The notes: generated by a model from the letters alone, not told the origin. Positions 22,450 through 30,354 are shown, counted from the stretch's first letter. The stretch is DNA of 34,789 nt from Clostridia bacterium (GCA_017394835.1 JAFPXD010000021.1:1-34789), one strand, 5' to 3'. Numbers and translations are program-made.

Positions 22450-23979
22450 ATGAAGGACTATTCTTCCCTGCAGAACGGCAGTGACATAAGGGGCGTCGCG
22501 CTTTCGGTCGAAGGCGGCAAGCCCGTAAATCTGACCCTTGAGGCCGCGCGCGATATAGGCGCGGCGTTCGGCGTGTGGCTCCGCGAAAGCTGCTCCGAAG
22601 CCTCCCCCTCCGTCGCCATAGGGCGCGATTCCAGGATCACGGGCGAGGCCATATCTGCCGCCATTGCGGAGGGGCTTTCCCTTGCGGGCGTTTCCGCTCA
22701 CACAGCGGGGCTTGCCTCCACGCCCGCCATGTTCATGTGCTGCGCCGAAGGCGAATTCGACGGCGGCATTATGGTAACGGCAAGCCACCTTCCCTATGAG
22801 CGCAACGGCGCAAAATTCTTCACAAAAAAATCGGGTCTCGAAAAGGCCGATATAAAGCGCATACTTCAGCTTGCGGGCGAAGGCTCGGAAGCGCTTTGCG
22901 CCGGGCTCTCCCCCGCTCCCGTTTCCCGCTGCGACGTCATGACCCCCTATACGGCGGGGCTTCGCGGCAGGATACTCGCCGCGCTCGGTCTTCCCGAAGG
23001 CGCAAAGCCCTTCGAGGGGATGAAGATAATAGTTGACGCCGGCAACGGCGCCGGCGGCTTCTTTGCGGAGCGGGTGCTTGAGCCGCTCGGCGCGGATACC
23101 GCGGGCAGCCTCTATCTTGAACCCGACGGGCTCTTTCCCAACCATCAGCCCAATCCCGAAAACGCGGAAGCGATGGCCTGCATCACGAAAGCCGTGATCG
23201 AAACGGGCGCGGATATGGGCATAATATTCGATACGGACGTTGACAGGGCGGGCGCGGTGCTCCCCGACGGGCGGGGCGGCGCGGCGGCGCTCGACCGCAA
23301 CCGTCTCATCGCCATGATGACGGCGATACTCCGCAGGCAGTACGGCCCCATCACGGTCGTTACGGATTCCATAACCTCTACCGGGCTCGCGGAATTCATC
23401 GCCTCGCTCGGATGCAGGCATCACCGCTTCAAGCGCGGCTACCGCAACGTAATAAACGAGGCGCAGAGGCTTTCGACGCTCGGCGAAAAGGCTATATTCG
23501 CAATGGAAACGAGCGGGCACGGCGCGCTTGCGGAAAACTATTATCTGGACGACGGCGCATACATAACGGTAAAGCTGCTTGCCGCGCTTGTCGAGGCAAA
23601 GCGCGAGGAAAGGCCCCTTCTCCGCCTCATAGAGGCCCTGCGCGAGCCCGCGGAGGGCTTCGAAGCGAGGCTCCCCGTGCTGGCCGCGGACTTCGCCCCC
23701 TATACCGAGGCGGTCTTGAAGGGCGTTGAGGAACGCTTCGCCGCGCTCGAGGGCTTCTCCATAGTGCCCGAAAACTATGAGGGCGTAAGGGTGAACGCGG
23801 ATGAAAGCCACGGAAACGGCTGGTTTTTGATAAGGCGCAGTCTGCACGATCCTCTCATGCCGACGAACGTCGAAAGCGATTCCGTTGGCGGCGCGGCCGT
23901 TATCGCCGCTGCGCTTGCCGAATGCCTTGCCGCATTCCCCGAGCTTGACATAACCACACTCCTCGAAAGGACAAAATGA
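22450..23979 (+). CDS. Phosphomannomutase/phosphoglucomutase family enzyme
   Basis: 509 residues from ATG 22450 behind GGGAGG. It belongs to the alpha-D-phosphohexomutase superfamily, which moves phosphate between C1 and C6 of a sugar through a phosphoserine. Sites visible: NGSDIRGVA near the N-terminus, the active-site serine in MVTASHLPYERNG (Ser112), the Mg-binding DTDVDR loop (261-266), and the sugar-recognition FAMETSGHGALAENYYLDDGAY. The C-terminal phosphate-binding domain includes NADESHGNGWFLIRRS. The gene is the first of three overlapping genes (ATGA overlaps), so it shares its transcript with a nucleotidyltransferase-family gene and tatD. It probably supplies a sugar 1-phosphate for glycan synthesis; mannose versus glucose cannot be decided. 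Confidence 0.93.
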   Translation: MKDYSSLQNGSDIRGVALSVEGGKPVNLTLEAARDIGAAFGVWLRESCSEASPSVAIGRDSRITGEAISAAIAEGLSLAGVSAHTAGLASTPAMFMCCAEGEFDGGIMVTASHLPYERNGAKFFTKKSGLEKADIKRILQLAGEGSEALCAGLSPAPVSRCDVMTPYTAGLRGRILAALGLPEGAKPFEGMKIIVDAGNGAGGFFAERVLEPLGADTAGSLYLEPDGLFPNHQPNPENAEAMACITKAVIETGADMGIIFDTDVDRAGAVLPDGRGGAAALDRNRLIAMMTAILRRQYGPITVVTDSITSTGLAEFIASLGCRHHRFKRGYRNVINEAQRLSTLGEKAIFAMETSGHGALAENYYLDDGAYITVKLLAALVEAKREERPLLRLIEALREPAEGFEARLPVLAADFAPYTEAVLKGVEERFAALEGFSIVPENYEGVRVNADESHGNGWFLIRRSLHDPLMPTNVESDSVGGAAVIAAALAECLAAFPELDITTLLERTK

Positions 23980-25118
23980 TCTCTATTTCGGAAAACACAG
24001 ATTACCTGCTCAAAGCGGTCTCCGCCGCTCTGGAGGAGCGTGACGCGCCCCTCCCCGGGCCCGGAGTCGATTTCAAGTCGCTCTATGAGTTCGCGGATGA
24101 ACAGCGCCTTGCCGCGGCTGCCTATCACGGGCTTTACAGGCTCGGGCTCGATTACAAGGATATGGAGCCCTTCAAAAAGGCTCACCGCCAGTCCGTTGTA
24201 CAGTCCCTTATGGCGGACAGGGAATTTGCGCGCATCTCACGCGCGTTTGAGGAGCGCGGGCTCGATCATTGCCCCTTAAAGGGGTTCTGGACCCGCGAGC
24301 TCTACCCCGACCGCACCATGCGCAAGATGAGCGATATAGATATCCTCATCCGCAGAGAGGATACCGAGGCGTTCCACGCCGTTCTTTTGGAGCTCGGCTA
24401 TGAATGCACGCGCTATCTTGCCAACGATGAGGACGTATATGAATGCAAGGGCATGACCGTGGAGATCCACCGCAAGTTGGACGATCACGGCCTTGAAAAC
24501 GCCGAATACTACGCAGACCCGTGGCGCTTTGCGGAGCGCGTCTCCGGCAGGCTCTTCAAGCTCCGGCGCGAGGATGCTTATCTCTTCACACTTGCCCACA
24601 CGATGAAGCATTTTATGTACTCCGGCATAGGTCTGCGCCCGCTTGCGGATATCCTCCTGTTTATGAGGAAGGCCGATCTCAACAGGGCCTACGTTGAGGC
24701 GGAGGCGAAAAAGATGGGCATTTCGGATTTCATGCACGCCATGGAAAGGACCGCGCTTGCGGCCTTCGGCGGCGCCGAAAGGGACGAGGCCTCCCTTGAG
24801 ATAATAAGCTTCATGGCAAGCAGCGGCATAAAGGGCACCAAGGAAAATTTCAGCGCGGCGACCTATCTTCGCAGCCGTTCCAAGCTGGGTTACTACCTCC
24901 GCGTGGTATTCCCCGATATGGAGACCATGAAGGTGCGCGATCCCATTCTCGTTAAGGCGCCCGTGCTCCTGCCCTTCATGTACGTGCGGCGCTGGTTCCA
25001 GCTCCTTTTCACGAACCGCGAGAGCATGCACAAGGGGCTCGATCAGATAAAGCACGCCAATCCGGAGGAGGCGGAAAGGCTCCGCCGCATCCACAAGCTT
25101 GCGGGGATAAAGAAATGA
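23976..25118 (+). CDS. Nucleotidyltransferase-family protein (NTP_transf_5-like)
   Basis: 380 residues; the ATG at 23976 overlaps the previous stop by 4 nt (ATGA). The core CPLKGFWTRELYPDRTMRKMSDIDILI, in which an LKG turn is followed by SDIDIL, is the signature of the uncharacterised nucleotidyltransferase family (Pfam NTP_transf_5): the D-I-D acids bind metal and nucleotide. ECKGMTVEIHRKLDDHG supplies the third acidic/His segment, and YLFTLAHTMKHFMYSGIGLRPLADILLFM is the family's conserved helical region. The reaction is unknown; members often lie in polysaccharide clusters, and here the gene is translationally coupled to a phosphohexomutase. That context suggests sugar or glycan modification, but this is inference only. 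Confidence 0.8.
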   Translation: MISISENTDYLLKAVSAALEERDAPLPGPGVDFKSLYEFADEQRLAAAAYHGLYRLGLDYKDMEPFKKAHRQSVVQSLMADREFARISRAFEERGLDHCPLKGFWTRELYPDRTMRKMSDIDILIRREDTEAFHAVLLELGYECTRYLANDEDVYECKGMTVEIHRKLDDHGLENAEYYADPWRFAERVSGRLFKLRREDAYLFTLAHTMKHFMYSGIGLRPLADILLFMRKADLNRAYVEAEAKKMGISDFMHAMERTALAAFGGAERDEASLEIISFMASSGIKGTKENFSAATYLRSRSKLGYYLRVVFPDMETMKVRDPILVKAPVLLPFMYVRRWFQLLFTNRESMHKGLDQIKHANPEEAERLRRIHKLAGIKK

Positions 25119-25891
25119 GGATATTCGATACTCACGCGCACTATGCGAACGAACGCTTTGACGGGGACCGTGAGGAGCTTATCGAAAGCAGGCTCCCCGC
25201 CGCGGGAGTGGAGCTCATCTGCGAAGTCGGCTGCGACCTTCGCGATATTTCGGCCACGCTCGCGCTCATCGAAAAATACCCGCATATAATAGGCGCCGTC
25301 GGCATGCACCCGCACACCGCGGAGCATATGACGGAAGCCATGGCGGAAGAGCTCGTCCGTATTGCGGGAAACAAAAAGATCGCCGCGATAGGCGAGATCG
25401 GGCTCGATTATTATTACGACTTTTCCCCGCGCGAGGTGCAGAGGCTTTGGTTCGACCGTCAGCTCTCCATAGCGGAGCAGGTGAAGCTGCCCGTCGTGCT
25501 TCACATAAGGGACGCAATGGGCGACTGCATGGATATCCTCCGCGCGCACAGGGCCGGGCTTATAGAAAACGGCGGCGTGATGCACTGCTATTCCGGCAGC
25601 GCGGAAACGGCGAAGGAATGCCTGGATCTGGGGCTCATGATAGGCTTCGGCGGCTCGCTGACGTTCAAAAACAACCGCAGAGGCGTCGAGACGGCGGAGA
25701 TAGTGCCGCTTGACCGCTTTGTTTTCGAGACCGACTGCCCCTACCTTGCGCCCGTCCCTCACAGGGGCGAGCGGAACGATTCCTCCCTCATTTCGTTCGT
25801 CGCGGAAAAATTTGCCGAGATCAGGGGGCTCTCGCCCGATGAGGCGGCGGAAACGGCTTTTGAAAACGGGAAGAGGCTGTACCGCCTCTAA
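25115..25891 (+). CDS. tatD: TatD-family metal-dependent hydrolase
   Basis: 258 residues, the usual length; ATG 25115 overlaps the previous stop by 4 nt. TIM-barrel hydrolase with the TatD metal ligands: DTHAHY (His7, His9), Glu94 in IGEIGLDYYYD, LPVVLHIRDA, VMHCYSGS and the closing FETDCPYLAP. TatD proteins act as 3'-5' exonucleases on DNA or RNA and as deoxyribonucleases in DNA repair; the cytoplasmic substrate in this organism is not known. It ends the three-gene operon and is followed by a strong bidirectional terminator facing rnpB. Confidence 0.93.
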   Translation: MRIFDTHAHYANERFDGDREELIESRLPAAGVELICEVGCDLRDISATLALIEKYPHIIGAVGMHPHTAEHMTEAMAEELVRIAGNKKIAAIGEIGLDYYYDFSPREVQRLWFDRQLSIAEQVKLPVVLHIRDAMGDCMDILRAHRAGLIENGGVMHCYSGSAETAKECLDLGLMIGFGGSLTFKNNRRGVETAEIVPLDRFVFETDCPYLAPVPHRGERNDSSLISFVAEKFAEIRGLSPDEAAETAFENGKRLYRL

Positions 25892-25903
25892 TACTGAAAA
25901 CGA

Positions 25904-25940
25904 AAAGGCGCGTACCGGAAAGCCGATACGCGCCTTTATA
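25904..25940. terminator. Bidirectional terminator between tatD and rnpB
   Basis: AAAGGCGCGTA (25904-25914) pairs perfectly with TACGCGCCTTT (25927-25937); T-rich on both sides. Confidence 0.9.
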
Positions 25941-25948
25941 TTTATTCC

Positions 25949-26288
25949 CGAGTAAGCCGTAAGCCGAGTTCTGTTTATGTGACCATCTATCTTGTCCGTG
26001 CGTTGCCGCACGGCTCTGTGCGATTACGGGGAGCGTGACGGACAGCCATTAAGTGCTCCCATTTCAATCTTGCTCCGGGTGGGGTTTACAGGGACGCGGC
26101 GCGTCTCCGCACCGCCGGTAGGCTCTTACCCTACCTTTCCATCCTTACCCCGCTTTATGCGGGGCGGTTTATTTCTGTTGCACTTTCCTTAAAGTCGCCT
26201 TCACCGGACGTTATCCGGCACCCTTGTCCTGTGGAGCTCGGACTTTCCTCACCGCCTTTTGATGCGGCGCAGTCACTTGGCTTGCTCG
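25949..26288 (-). ncRNA. rnpB: RNase P RNA, bacterial class A
   Basis: The catalytic RNA that trims the 5' ends of pre-tRNAs. On the minus strand the sequence holds the conserved 5' core GAGGAAAGTCC (26250-26240) and, near the 3' end, ACAGAACTCGGC (25974-25963). The segment GTGCCGGATAACGTCCGG followed by GGAAAGTGCAACAGAAA is the P-helix arrangement of ancestral class A, not the B. subtilis class B. The ends were set by the terminal helix CGAGCAAGCC / GGCTTACTCG, which has one mismatch, giving about 340 nt. It begins 10 nt after the zinc-ribbon gene and ends before a strong terminator, so it may be partly co-transcribed with that gene. Confidence 0.95.
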
Positions 26289-26298
26289 GTAAAAAACC

Positions 26299-27018
26299 TT
26301 ATTCGTCGCGGCAGAGGATCCTCGCGCAGTTTTCGCACTCGATTATCGAATTGCCGGCGCTGAATTTCTTTATCGTCGCCATGGGCAGGCTCATTCCGCA
26401 GCCGCTGCAGCGGTTGTCCGTGACCTTTGCGACCGGATTGGGATATTTCTTCTTTATCGTCTTATAGCGTTTCAGCAGATCGGGCGAGAGCTGAGCCGCT
26501 ATCCTTTCCACGTCTTTTTCCGCCTTGTCCATAACGGGCTTCCTTTCGAGCTTTTCGGTCTCGACAACGGCCTTCGCCGCCTCGAAATCGCGCTTCGTCC
26601 TGGAGCCGCGGGTGTAGGCTTCCTTCGCCGCCTCGGTCGCGCTCACGATCCATTCGCGGCATTCGGTGATGGACTTCTTCAATGAATTGACGCGTTCCAG
26701 CAGCGCCTCCATGGACTTGCGGGATTCGGTCAGCTCCTCCGCGGTGCACTCCTCGTCGTTCATCATGATGTTGAGATCGTCCTGCTCGAGGTCGTATTCC
26801 TTGAGCAGCGCTTCGAGCTTCGCCATATCGGCGTCAAGCTCCGCCTCCTTCTCCTTGACGCCGCTGCGGAAGGAGTCGATCTTTTCGGACTGCTCCATGA
26901 GGATCTTGCGCAGCTTCTTCATCTTCTGCCTTTCGGGAGTCGCCTCAAGCTCCTTGCGAAGCCTGTCGAGCTCCATTTCGGCCTCCTGATACTTCCAAAG
27001 AATTTCGGTCTGTGTCAT
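26299..27018 (-). CDS. Coiled-coil protein with C-terminal C4 zinc ribbon
   Basis: 239 residues from ATG 27018, 8 nt after AGGAGG. Residues about 1-170 form a long alpha-helical coiled coil rich in Glu, Lys and Leu (LRKELEATPERQKMKKLRKILMEQSEKI, then LEALLKEYDLEQDDLNIMMND). The last 45 residues hold a zinc ribbon with two Cys pairs: CSGCGM and CENCAR. This is the C4-type zinc-ribbon family conserved next to the NIF3 gene and rnpB in Gram-positive bacteria; a role in nucleic-acid binding or metal delivery to the neighbour has been suggested, without firm function. It lies 30 nt downstream of the trmK-NIF3 fusion and 10 nt upstream of rnpB, all on the same strand. Confidence 0.9.
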   Translation of the reverse strand: MTQTEILWKYQEAEMELDRLRKELEATPERQKMKKLRKILMEQSEKIDSFRSGVKEKEAELDADMAKLEALLKEYDLEQDDLNIMMNDEECTAEELTESRKSMEALLERVNSLKKSITECREWIVSATEAAKEAYTRGSRTKRDFEAAKAVVETEKLERKPVMDKAEKDVERIAAQLSPDLLKRYKTIKKKYPNPVAKVTDNRCSGCGMSLPMATIKKFSAGNSIIECENCARILCRDE

Positions 27019-27048
27019 ATCAAATACCTCCTAAGGGGTTATTTACTG

Positions 27049-28536
27049 TTATCGCAGCGGGTTTTCCTCCGCCTCGGATATAATGAACTCCGCGCCGAGG
27101 TTCGCTTCCCGCAGCTTTCGGACGAGGGGCGCAAGCACTATGCGCTCCGTCTCATAATGGCCGGCGGCGATCACGTTGAGGCCCGAATGGATGGCCTCTA
27201 TCGCCTCGTTATGCCTGCATTCGCCCGTGATGAGCAGCTCCGCGCCGCACTCCGCAGCCGCGGGGTATTCCGAACCGCCCGAGCCGCCGCAGACCATTAT
27301 CCTGCGTATAGGTCTTTCGGGGCCGGCTGCGCGCACCTTGGTGTGAAGGCGCTCCTCCACGAGCTTTATTATTTGCGAAAACGGCGCCGGAGACTCGAGC
27401 TCGCCCACCCTGCAAAGGTTTTCGGGCGGGACGGGCCTCTCGTTCATTATCCCGAGCACGCGGCAGAGCTCGGTATTGACTCCGCCCTCCGCGCTGTCAA
27501 GATTGGTGTGGGCGGCAAACATGCCTATCCCGTTTCGGATCAGGTTATACACGGGCGAAGTCACGGGATCGTCGGGAGCTATGCGCTTCACCGCGCGGAA
27601 CAGCAGGGGGTGATGCGTAAACACGAGCCCGCATCCCTTTTCCTTTGCCTCCCGAACGACGGCGTTTGTGCAGTCGAGTGCGACGAGCACCCTGTCTATC
27701 CTCTCCGCTTCCGTTCCGACTATCAAGCCGGGGTTATCGAATTCCAGCGCGAGCTCACGGGGCGCGATGCTCTCCATGGCATTCAAAAAATCTTTAAGCA
27801 GCATTGGTTTTTCCTTTCCTCCGCCTATGAGCGCAATAAGCGCATCGGTCCTTTCGATCTCACGGACAAGGCCTTCGGGCGCTCTGCCTTTTTCCTTCGC
27901 ATTGGCAAGCTCCCTTTCGTAAACGCCCCTGTAATGGTGCAGCAGGGGCAGAAGCTCGCCGCCGTGCCGCTCGGCCATTACCCAGCCAAAGCGGAACCAC
28001 CCCTTCGGAAACCCCTCCGGGATGCGGTTTTCGCCTTTGGGTATGGCGGAAATCACCTGATAGTACCGCCCGGCTTCAAAGATGACTCGCTCATCCTCTA
28101 TGCCGAAGCCGTTTTCATAAAGATACTCTCGCAGCTCCGCTTCGCCGCGCATGGGCTGCATAACTATCCGGCCCGCGCCTTCGGCCGCGGCCCGCGACCT
28201 TTCGATTATCCTCGCTATGAGTTCGCCGCCCATGCCGCATATCGCGATGCTGTAAGGCTTTTCGAGCGGGACGGGCAGCTCGAGGCCATCCGCTTCGCAA
28301 GCCGTCATCCTGTCCTCAATGCCGAGCTCCGAGGCAAGCGCACCTGCTTTCGCCGCGGAAACGGGGCTTATATCGGAAGCGACGGCCCGTTCGGCCCTCC
28401 CCCCGAGTATCAGGGCGGCGGAAAGGTAGCCGTGATCGCAGCCGATATCGGCGACGGTCTTAACCTCGCCCAAAAGCTCATAGACCGCGCGGAGCCTTTC
28501 GTCCATTCGGATCGCATTGCGCATATCTCCACTCAT
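27049..28536 (-). CDS. Fusion of TrmK tRNA (adenine-22 N1) methyltransferase and NIF3/DUF34 protein
   Basis: 495 residues in one uninterrupted frame. Residues 1-244 are TrmK: a Rossmann methyltransferase with motif I VADIGCDHGYL (28-38), ICGMGGELIARII and the helical C-terminal region (WVMAERHGGELLPLLHHYRGVYERELA). It methylates N1 of A22 in tRNAs. Residues 245-495 are a short-form NIF3/DUF34 metal-binding protein (FLNAMESIAPRELALEFDNPGL, VFTHHPLLF, FAAHTNLDSAEGGVN, GHYETE), a conserved family of uncertain role. In most relatives these are two adjacent genes. A GGAGGAAAGGA run lies just before the in-frame ATG at 27804, the natural NIF3 start, so a separate NIF3 protein may also be made. ATG 28536 is chosen because the promoter's expected start falls on it; ATG 28524 is an alternative. 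Confidence 0.9.
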   Translation of the reverse strand: MSGDMRNAIRMDERLRAVYELLGEVKTVADIGCDHGYLSAALILGGRAERAVASDISPVSAAKAGALASELGIEDRMTACEADGLELPVPLEKPYSIAICGMGGELIARIIERSRAAAEGAGRIVMQPMRGEAELREYLYENGFGIEDERVIFEAGRYYQVISAIPKGENRIPEGFPKGWFRFGWVMAERHGGELLPLLHHYRGVYERELANAKEKGRAPEGLVREIERTDALIALIGGGKEKPMLLKDFLNAMESIAPRELALEFDNPGLIVGTEAERIDRVLVALDCTNAVVREAKEKGCGLVFTHHPLLFRAVKRIAPDDPVTSPVYNLIRNGIGMFAAHTNLDSAEGGVNTELCRVLGIMNERPVPPENLCRVGELESPAPFSQIIKLVEERLHTKVRAAGPERPIRRIMVCGGSGGSEYPAAAECGAELLITGECRHNEAIEAIHSGLNVIAAGHYETERIVLAPLVRKLREANLGAEFIISEAEENPLR

Positions 28537-28543
28537 AGCATAC

Positions 28544-28572
28544 ATTATAAAGCATTGGAGAACGGAAGTCAA
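28544..28572 (-). promoter_or_regulatory. Promoter of the trmK-NIF3 operon with start site at the ATG
   Basis: Minus strand TTGACT (28572-28567), 17 bp, TATAAT (28549-28544). Only 7 nt separate the -10 box from ATG 28536, so transcription should begin at or within 2 nt of the start codon. Confidence 0.75.
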
Positions 28573-28588
28573 ATTAAATAAACAAAAA

Positions 28589-28873
28589 AGGAGCGGCTTG
28601 GGCGCATTCACTTAACGATACACAACCTCAAAAGGGATCTTTTTGCGCCGTACCGCGTCAAAAATGCTCGAAAGACTTCAGTAAGTATTCCTGCGCTTTT
28701 CTCCTTGTCCGGCACAAAAATCTCCTCTTTTGAGACGCTGCGCGGTTTACAGCCGTAAGAGAACAAAAACCGAGGATGGATCCCCATCCCCGGTTTCTTT
28801 TTCAGTAAAGCTCGGTTTTCACGGCTGAAAACCTGCGTCTCCTTAAGTGAATGCACCCTTGGGCGCCGCCTTG
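28589..28873 (-). ncRNA. Candidate large structured RNA downstream of hpf
   Basis: 285 bp between hpf and trmK-NIF3 fold into nested inverted repeats. P1: 28600-28615 with 28843-28858 (16 positions), extended by GCGGC (28593-28597)/GCCGC (28865-28869). P2: GAGACGC 28732-28738/28835-28841, GGTTT 28744-28748/28829-28833 and CAGCCGT 28750-28756/28821-28827. P3: 28767-28779/28784-28796 with a 4-nt loop. P4: 28627-28649 with 28711-28734. P1, P3 and P4 each have one mismatch that is A/C on the + strand and hence G-U on the minus strand. P4 also contains a tandem G-A/G-A internal loop on the minus strand. A CTTTTTTG tract follows P1. P3 followed by T residues could terminate hpf. P2 and P4 share three bases. 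The raiA-motif RNA is known to occur near raiA/hpf genes and may be what this is. Confidence 0.6.
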
Positions 28874-28895
28874 CTTTTTCTGTTTTGCGTATCTA

Positions 28896-29417
28896 TTATT
28901 CGGGTTCGATAAGACCCAGATTACCGTCCTTCCTCTTATAAAGGACGTTGATCGCATCGGTTTCGGAATTGGTGAACACGAAGAACGAGTGACCGAGCAG
29001 CTCCATCTGGAGGATGGCTTCCTCCTCGCTCATGGGCTTTATGGAGAAGCGTTTGACCTTAACTACCCTCGGGCCCTCATCTTCCTCATCCGAATATTCG
29101 GGGATGGGCTCATTGAAGGCCTCCGCCTTGAGGCTCTTTTCAAGCTTGGTCCTGTGCCTTACGATCTGGCGCTCGAGCTTGGCGATGACGTTATCGATCG
29201 AGGCGTACATATCGCCGGTGACTTCCTCGCCGCGGATGATGCCGCCGCCGTAGGGGATCGTTACCTCAACGATGTGCCTGTTCTTTTCCACCGCCATGGT
29301 GATCTGCGCCACCGTATCGGCGGGGAAATACCGATCGAGCTTGGCCATCTTTTTAATGGCCAGATCCCTCAAGTAATCGGAAACTTCGATGTTCTTGCCT
29401 GTGATGGAAATACGCAT
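28896..29417 (-). CDS. hpf: Ribosome hibernation promoting factor, long form
   Basis: 173 residues, the long-form length, from ATG 29417, 8 nt after AAAGGAG. Residues 1-100 are the ribosome-binding domain (MRISITGKNIEVSDYLRDLAIKKMAKLDRYF ... VEVTIPYGGGIIRGEEVTGDMYASIDNVIAKLERQIVRHRTKL), a linker rich in Glu/Asp follows (about 101-118), and residues 119-173 are the dimerisation domain (VKRFSIKPMSEEEAILQMELLGHSFFVFTNSETDAINVLYKRKDGNLGLIEP). Long HPF alone pairs 70S ribosomes into inactive 100S dimers in stationary phase. Its promoter is an extended -10 type with a leader of about 80 nt containing two hairpins (GGCGC/GCGCC 29437-29452 and GCCGC/GCGGC 29466-29482), which may regulate translation or mRNA stability. 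Confidence 0.96.
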   Translation of the reverse strand: MRISITGKNIEVSDYLRDLAIKKMAKLDRYFPADTVAQITMAVEKNRHIVEVTIPYGGGIIRGEEVTGDMYASIDNVIAKLERQIVRHRTKLEKSLKAEAFNEPIPEYSDEEDEGPRVVKVKRFSIKPMSEEEAILQMELLGHSFFVFTNSETDAINVLYKRKDGNLGLIEPE

Positions 29418-29502
29418 AATGGTTGCTCCTTTCCTCGGCGCTGTGATGCGCCGGTTGATTACAGTGCCGCTTTTTATGCGGCAAACAACTTGTTGTGGAT
29501 AT

Positions 29503-29531
29503 ATTATATCATACCCTCAAGGCTTATGCAA
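29503..29531 (-). promoter_or_regulatory. Promoter of hpf
   Basis: Minus strand TTGCAT (29531-29526), 17 bp, TATAAT (29508-29503) preceded by TGA. Confidence 0.8.
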
Positions 29532-29578
29532 GCCCCCGTTTGTAAACTTAATGTAAAGCCTTTTGAAGGACCGGCGCT

Positions 29579-30229
29579 TCACGACTTGTCGCCTATCGAG
29601 GCTTCGCCCCTCTGCCCGTTTATAGTGAGCTCGACGGGCATCCCCTCTTTATAGAGGGAGGATTCGAACGCGATGAGGGTCGTATGGTTCTGGAAGGCCT
29701 GAGTCACCATCATGTTCGGGCCGGGAGCTTCCTTTGAAACGTCAATATAAACGACCCCGTCGCGGACGTAAGCTTTGTTCAGGCCGAAGGTCCAGCCACC
29801 CGTATTCACGGTGCAGGTCACGGCCACGATGAACACGCTCTCCCTGCCGAAGGGCTTATAGTTTTCGGCCGCGCTGCCAAGGCGCTCGCCGTATTTTTCC
29901 GCAAAGGAGGAATAATCCGTGAACGTTTCGTAATTTACGGAGGGAAGATCCGATCTGCCGCCGGAAACGAAGGTCTCCCAGCGGAGGCACTCGATCTCCT
30001 CCTTCTTTTCGGGCATGAAGCTTGAAAGCCCATCGATCCGTTTGAAAGGATCGCCGGTGCGCTTATTCAGATCGCCCGTTTTTTCGCCCGCGGGAGTGGG
30101 CGAAGGCGCGGCCGGACCGCCGGTGTTCTTCTTGAATTGGTTATTGTCTTCGGGGATCCGGGGACTCGTACACGCGGCAAAGCAGAAAGCCATGAGCAGC
30201 GCGATCGCGGAAATCAGAAACCTTTTCAT
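29579..30229 (-). CDS. Lipoprotein with PrcB-like C-terminal domain
   Basis: 216 residues from ATG 30229 behind GAAAGGAAG. The lipoprotein signal MKRFLISAIALLMAFCFAAC places the lipidated Cys at residue 20. A Pro/Lys/Gly linker leads to a beta domain from about residue 80 to the end. The segment CTVNTGGWTFGLNKAYVRDGVVYIDVSKEAPGPNMMVTQAFQNHTTLIAF has the form of the PrcB C-terminal domain (TGGY/W motif, then a strand, then a P-rich turn before V-Q/A-F). Such domains occur in secreted bacterial proteins of unclear role. The gene has its own promoter, divergent from the asparaginase gene. The PrcB link is from pattern memory and is moderate. Confidence 0.8.
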   Translation of the reverse strand: MKRFLISAIALLMAFCFAACTSPRIPEDNNQFKKNTGGPAAPSPTPAGEKTGDLNKRTGDPFKRIDGLSSFMPEKKEEIECLRWETFVSGGRSDLPSVNYETFTDYSSFAEKYGERLGSAAENYKPFGRESVFIVAVTCTVNTGGWTFGLNKAYVRDGVVYIDVSKEAPGPNMMVTQAFQNHTTLIAFESSLYKEGMPVELTINGQRGEASIGDKS

Positions 30230-30303
30230 ATAACGTCTTCCTTTCGGGCGCGGTTTTTCGCGCCTCTTTATGTATATAACGGATGAGCCGTCCCTTCGGT
30301 TCC

Positions 30304-30332
30304 ATTATATCAGCATCTGCGCCCCAAGGCAA
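30304..30332 (-). promoter_or_regulatory. Promoter of the PrcB-like lipoprotein gene
   Basis: Minus strand TTGCCT (30332-30327), 17 bp, TATAAT (30309-30304) preceded by TGA. The leader carries the hairpin GGCGCG/CGCGCC (30247-30264). Confidence 0.75.
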
Positions 30333-30354
30333 GCGAGCGGGCGCGAAATACCGC

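Noticed and set aside
27157..28581. 474-codon + strand ORF
   Set aside because: Antisense to the TrmK-NIF3 fusion, which has intact family motifs.
28608..28856. 82-codon minus-strand ORF inside the structured element
   Set aside because: GTG start without a ribosome site; its ends fall inside the P1 arms, so the open frame is best explained by the RNA-like element.
28589..28873. Assigning the structured element to SRP RNA, tmRNA or 6S RNA
   Set aside because: No SRP apical-loop signature, no tRNA-like ends or tag frame, and it is multi-armed rather than a single rod with a central bubble.
28589..28873. Simple MITE or transposon remnant for the same element
   Set aside because: No target-site duplication was seen, and the strand-biased G-U wobbles and tandem G-A loop fit RNA better; not fully excluded.
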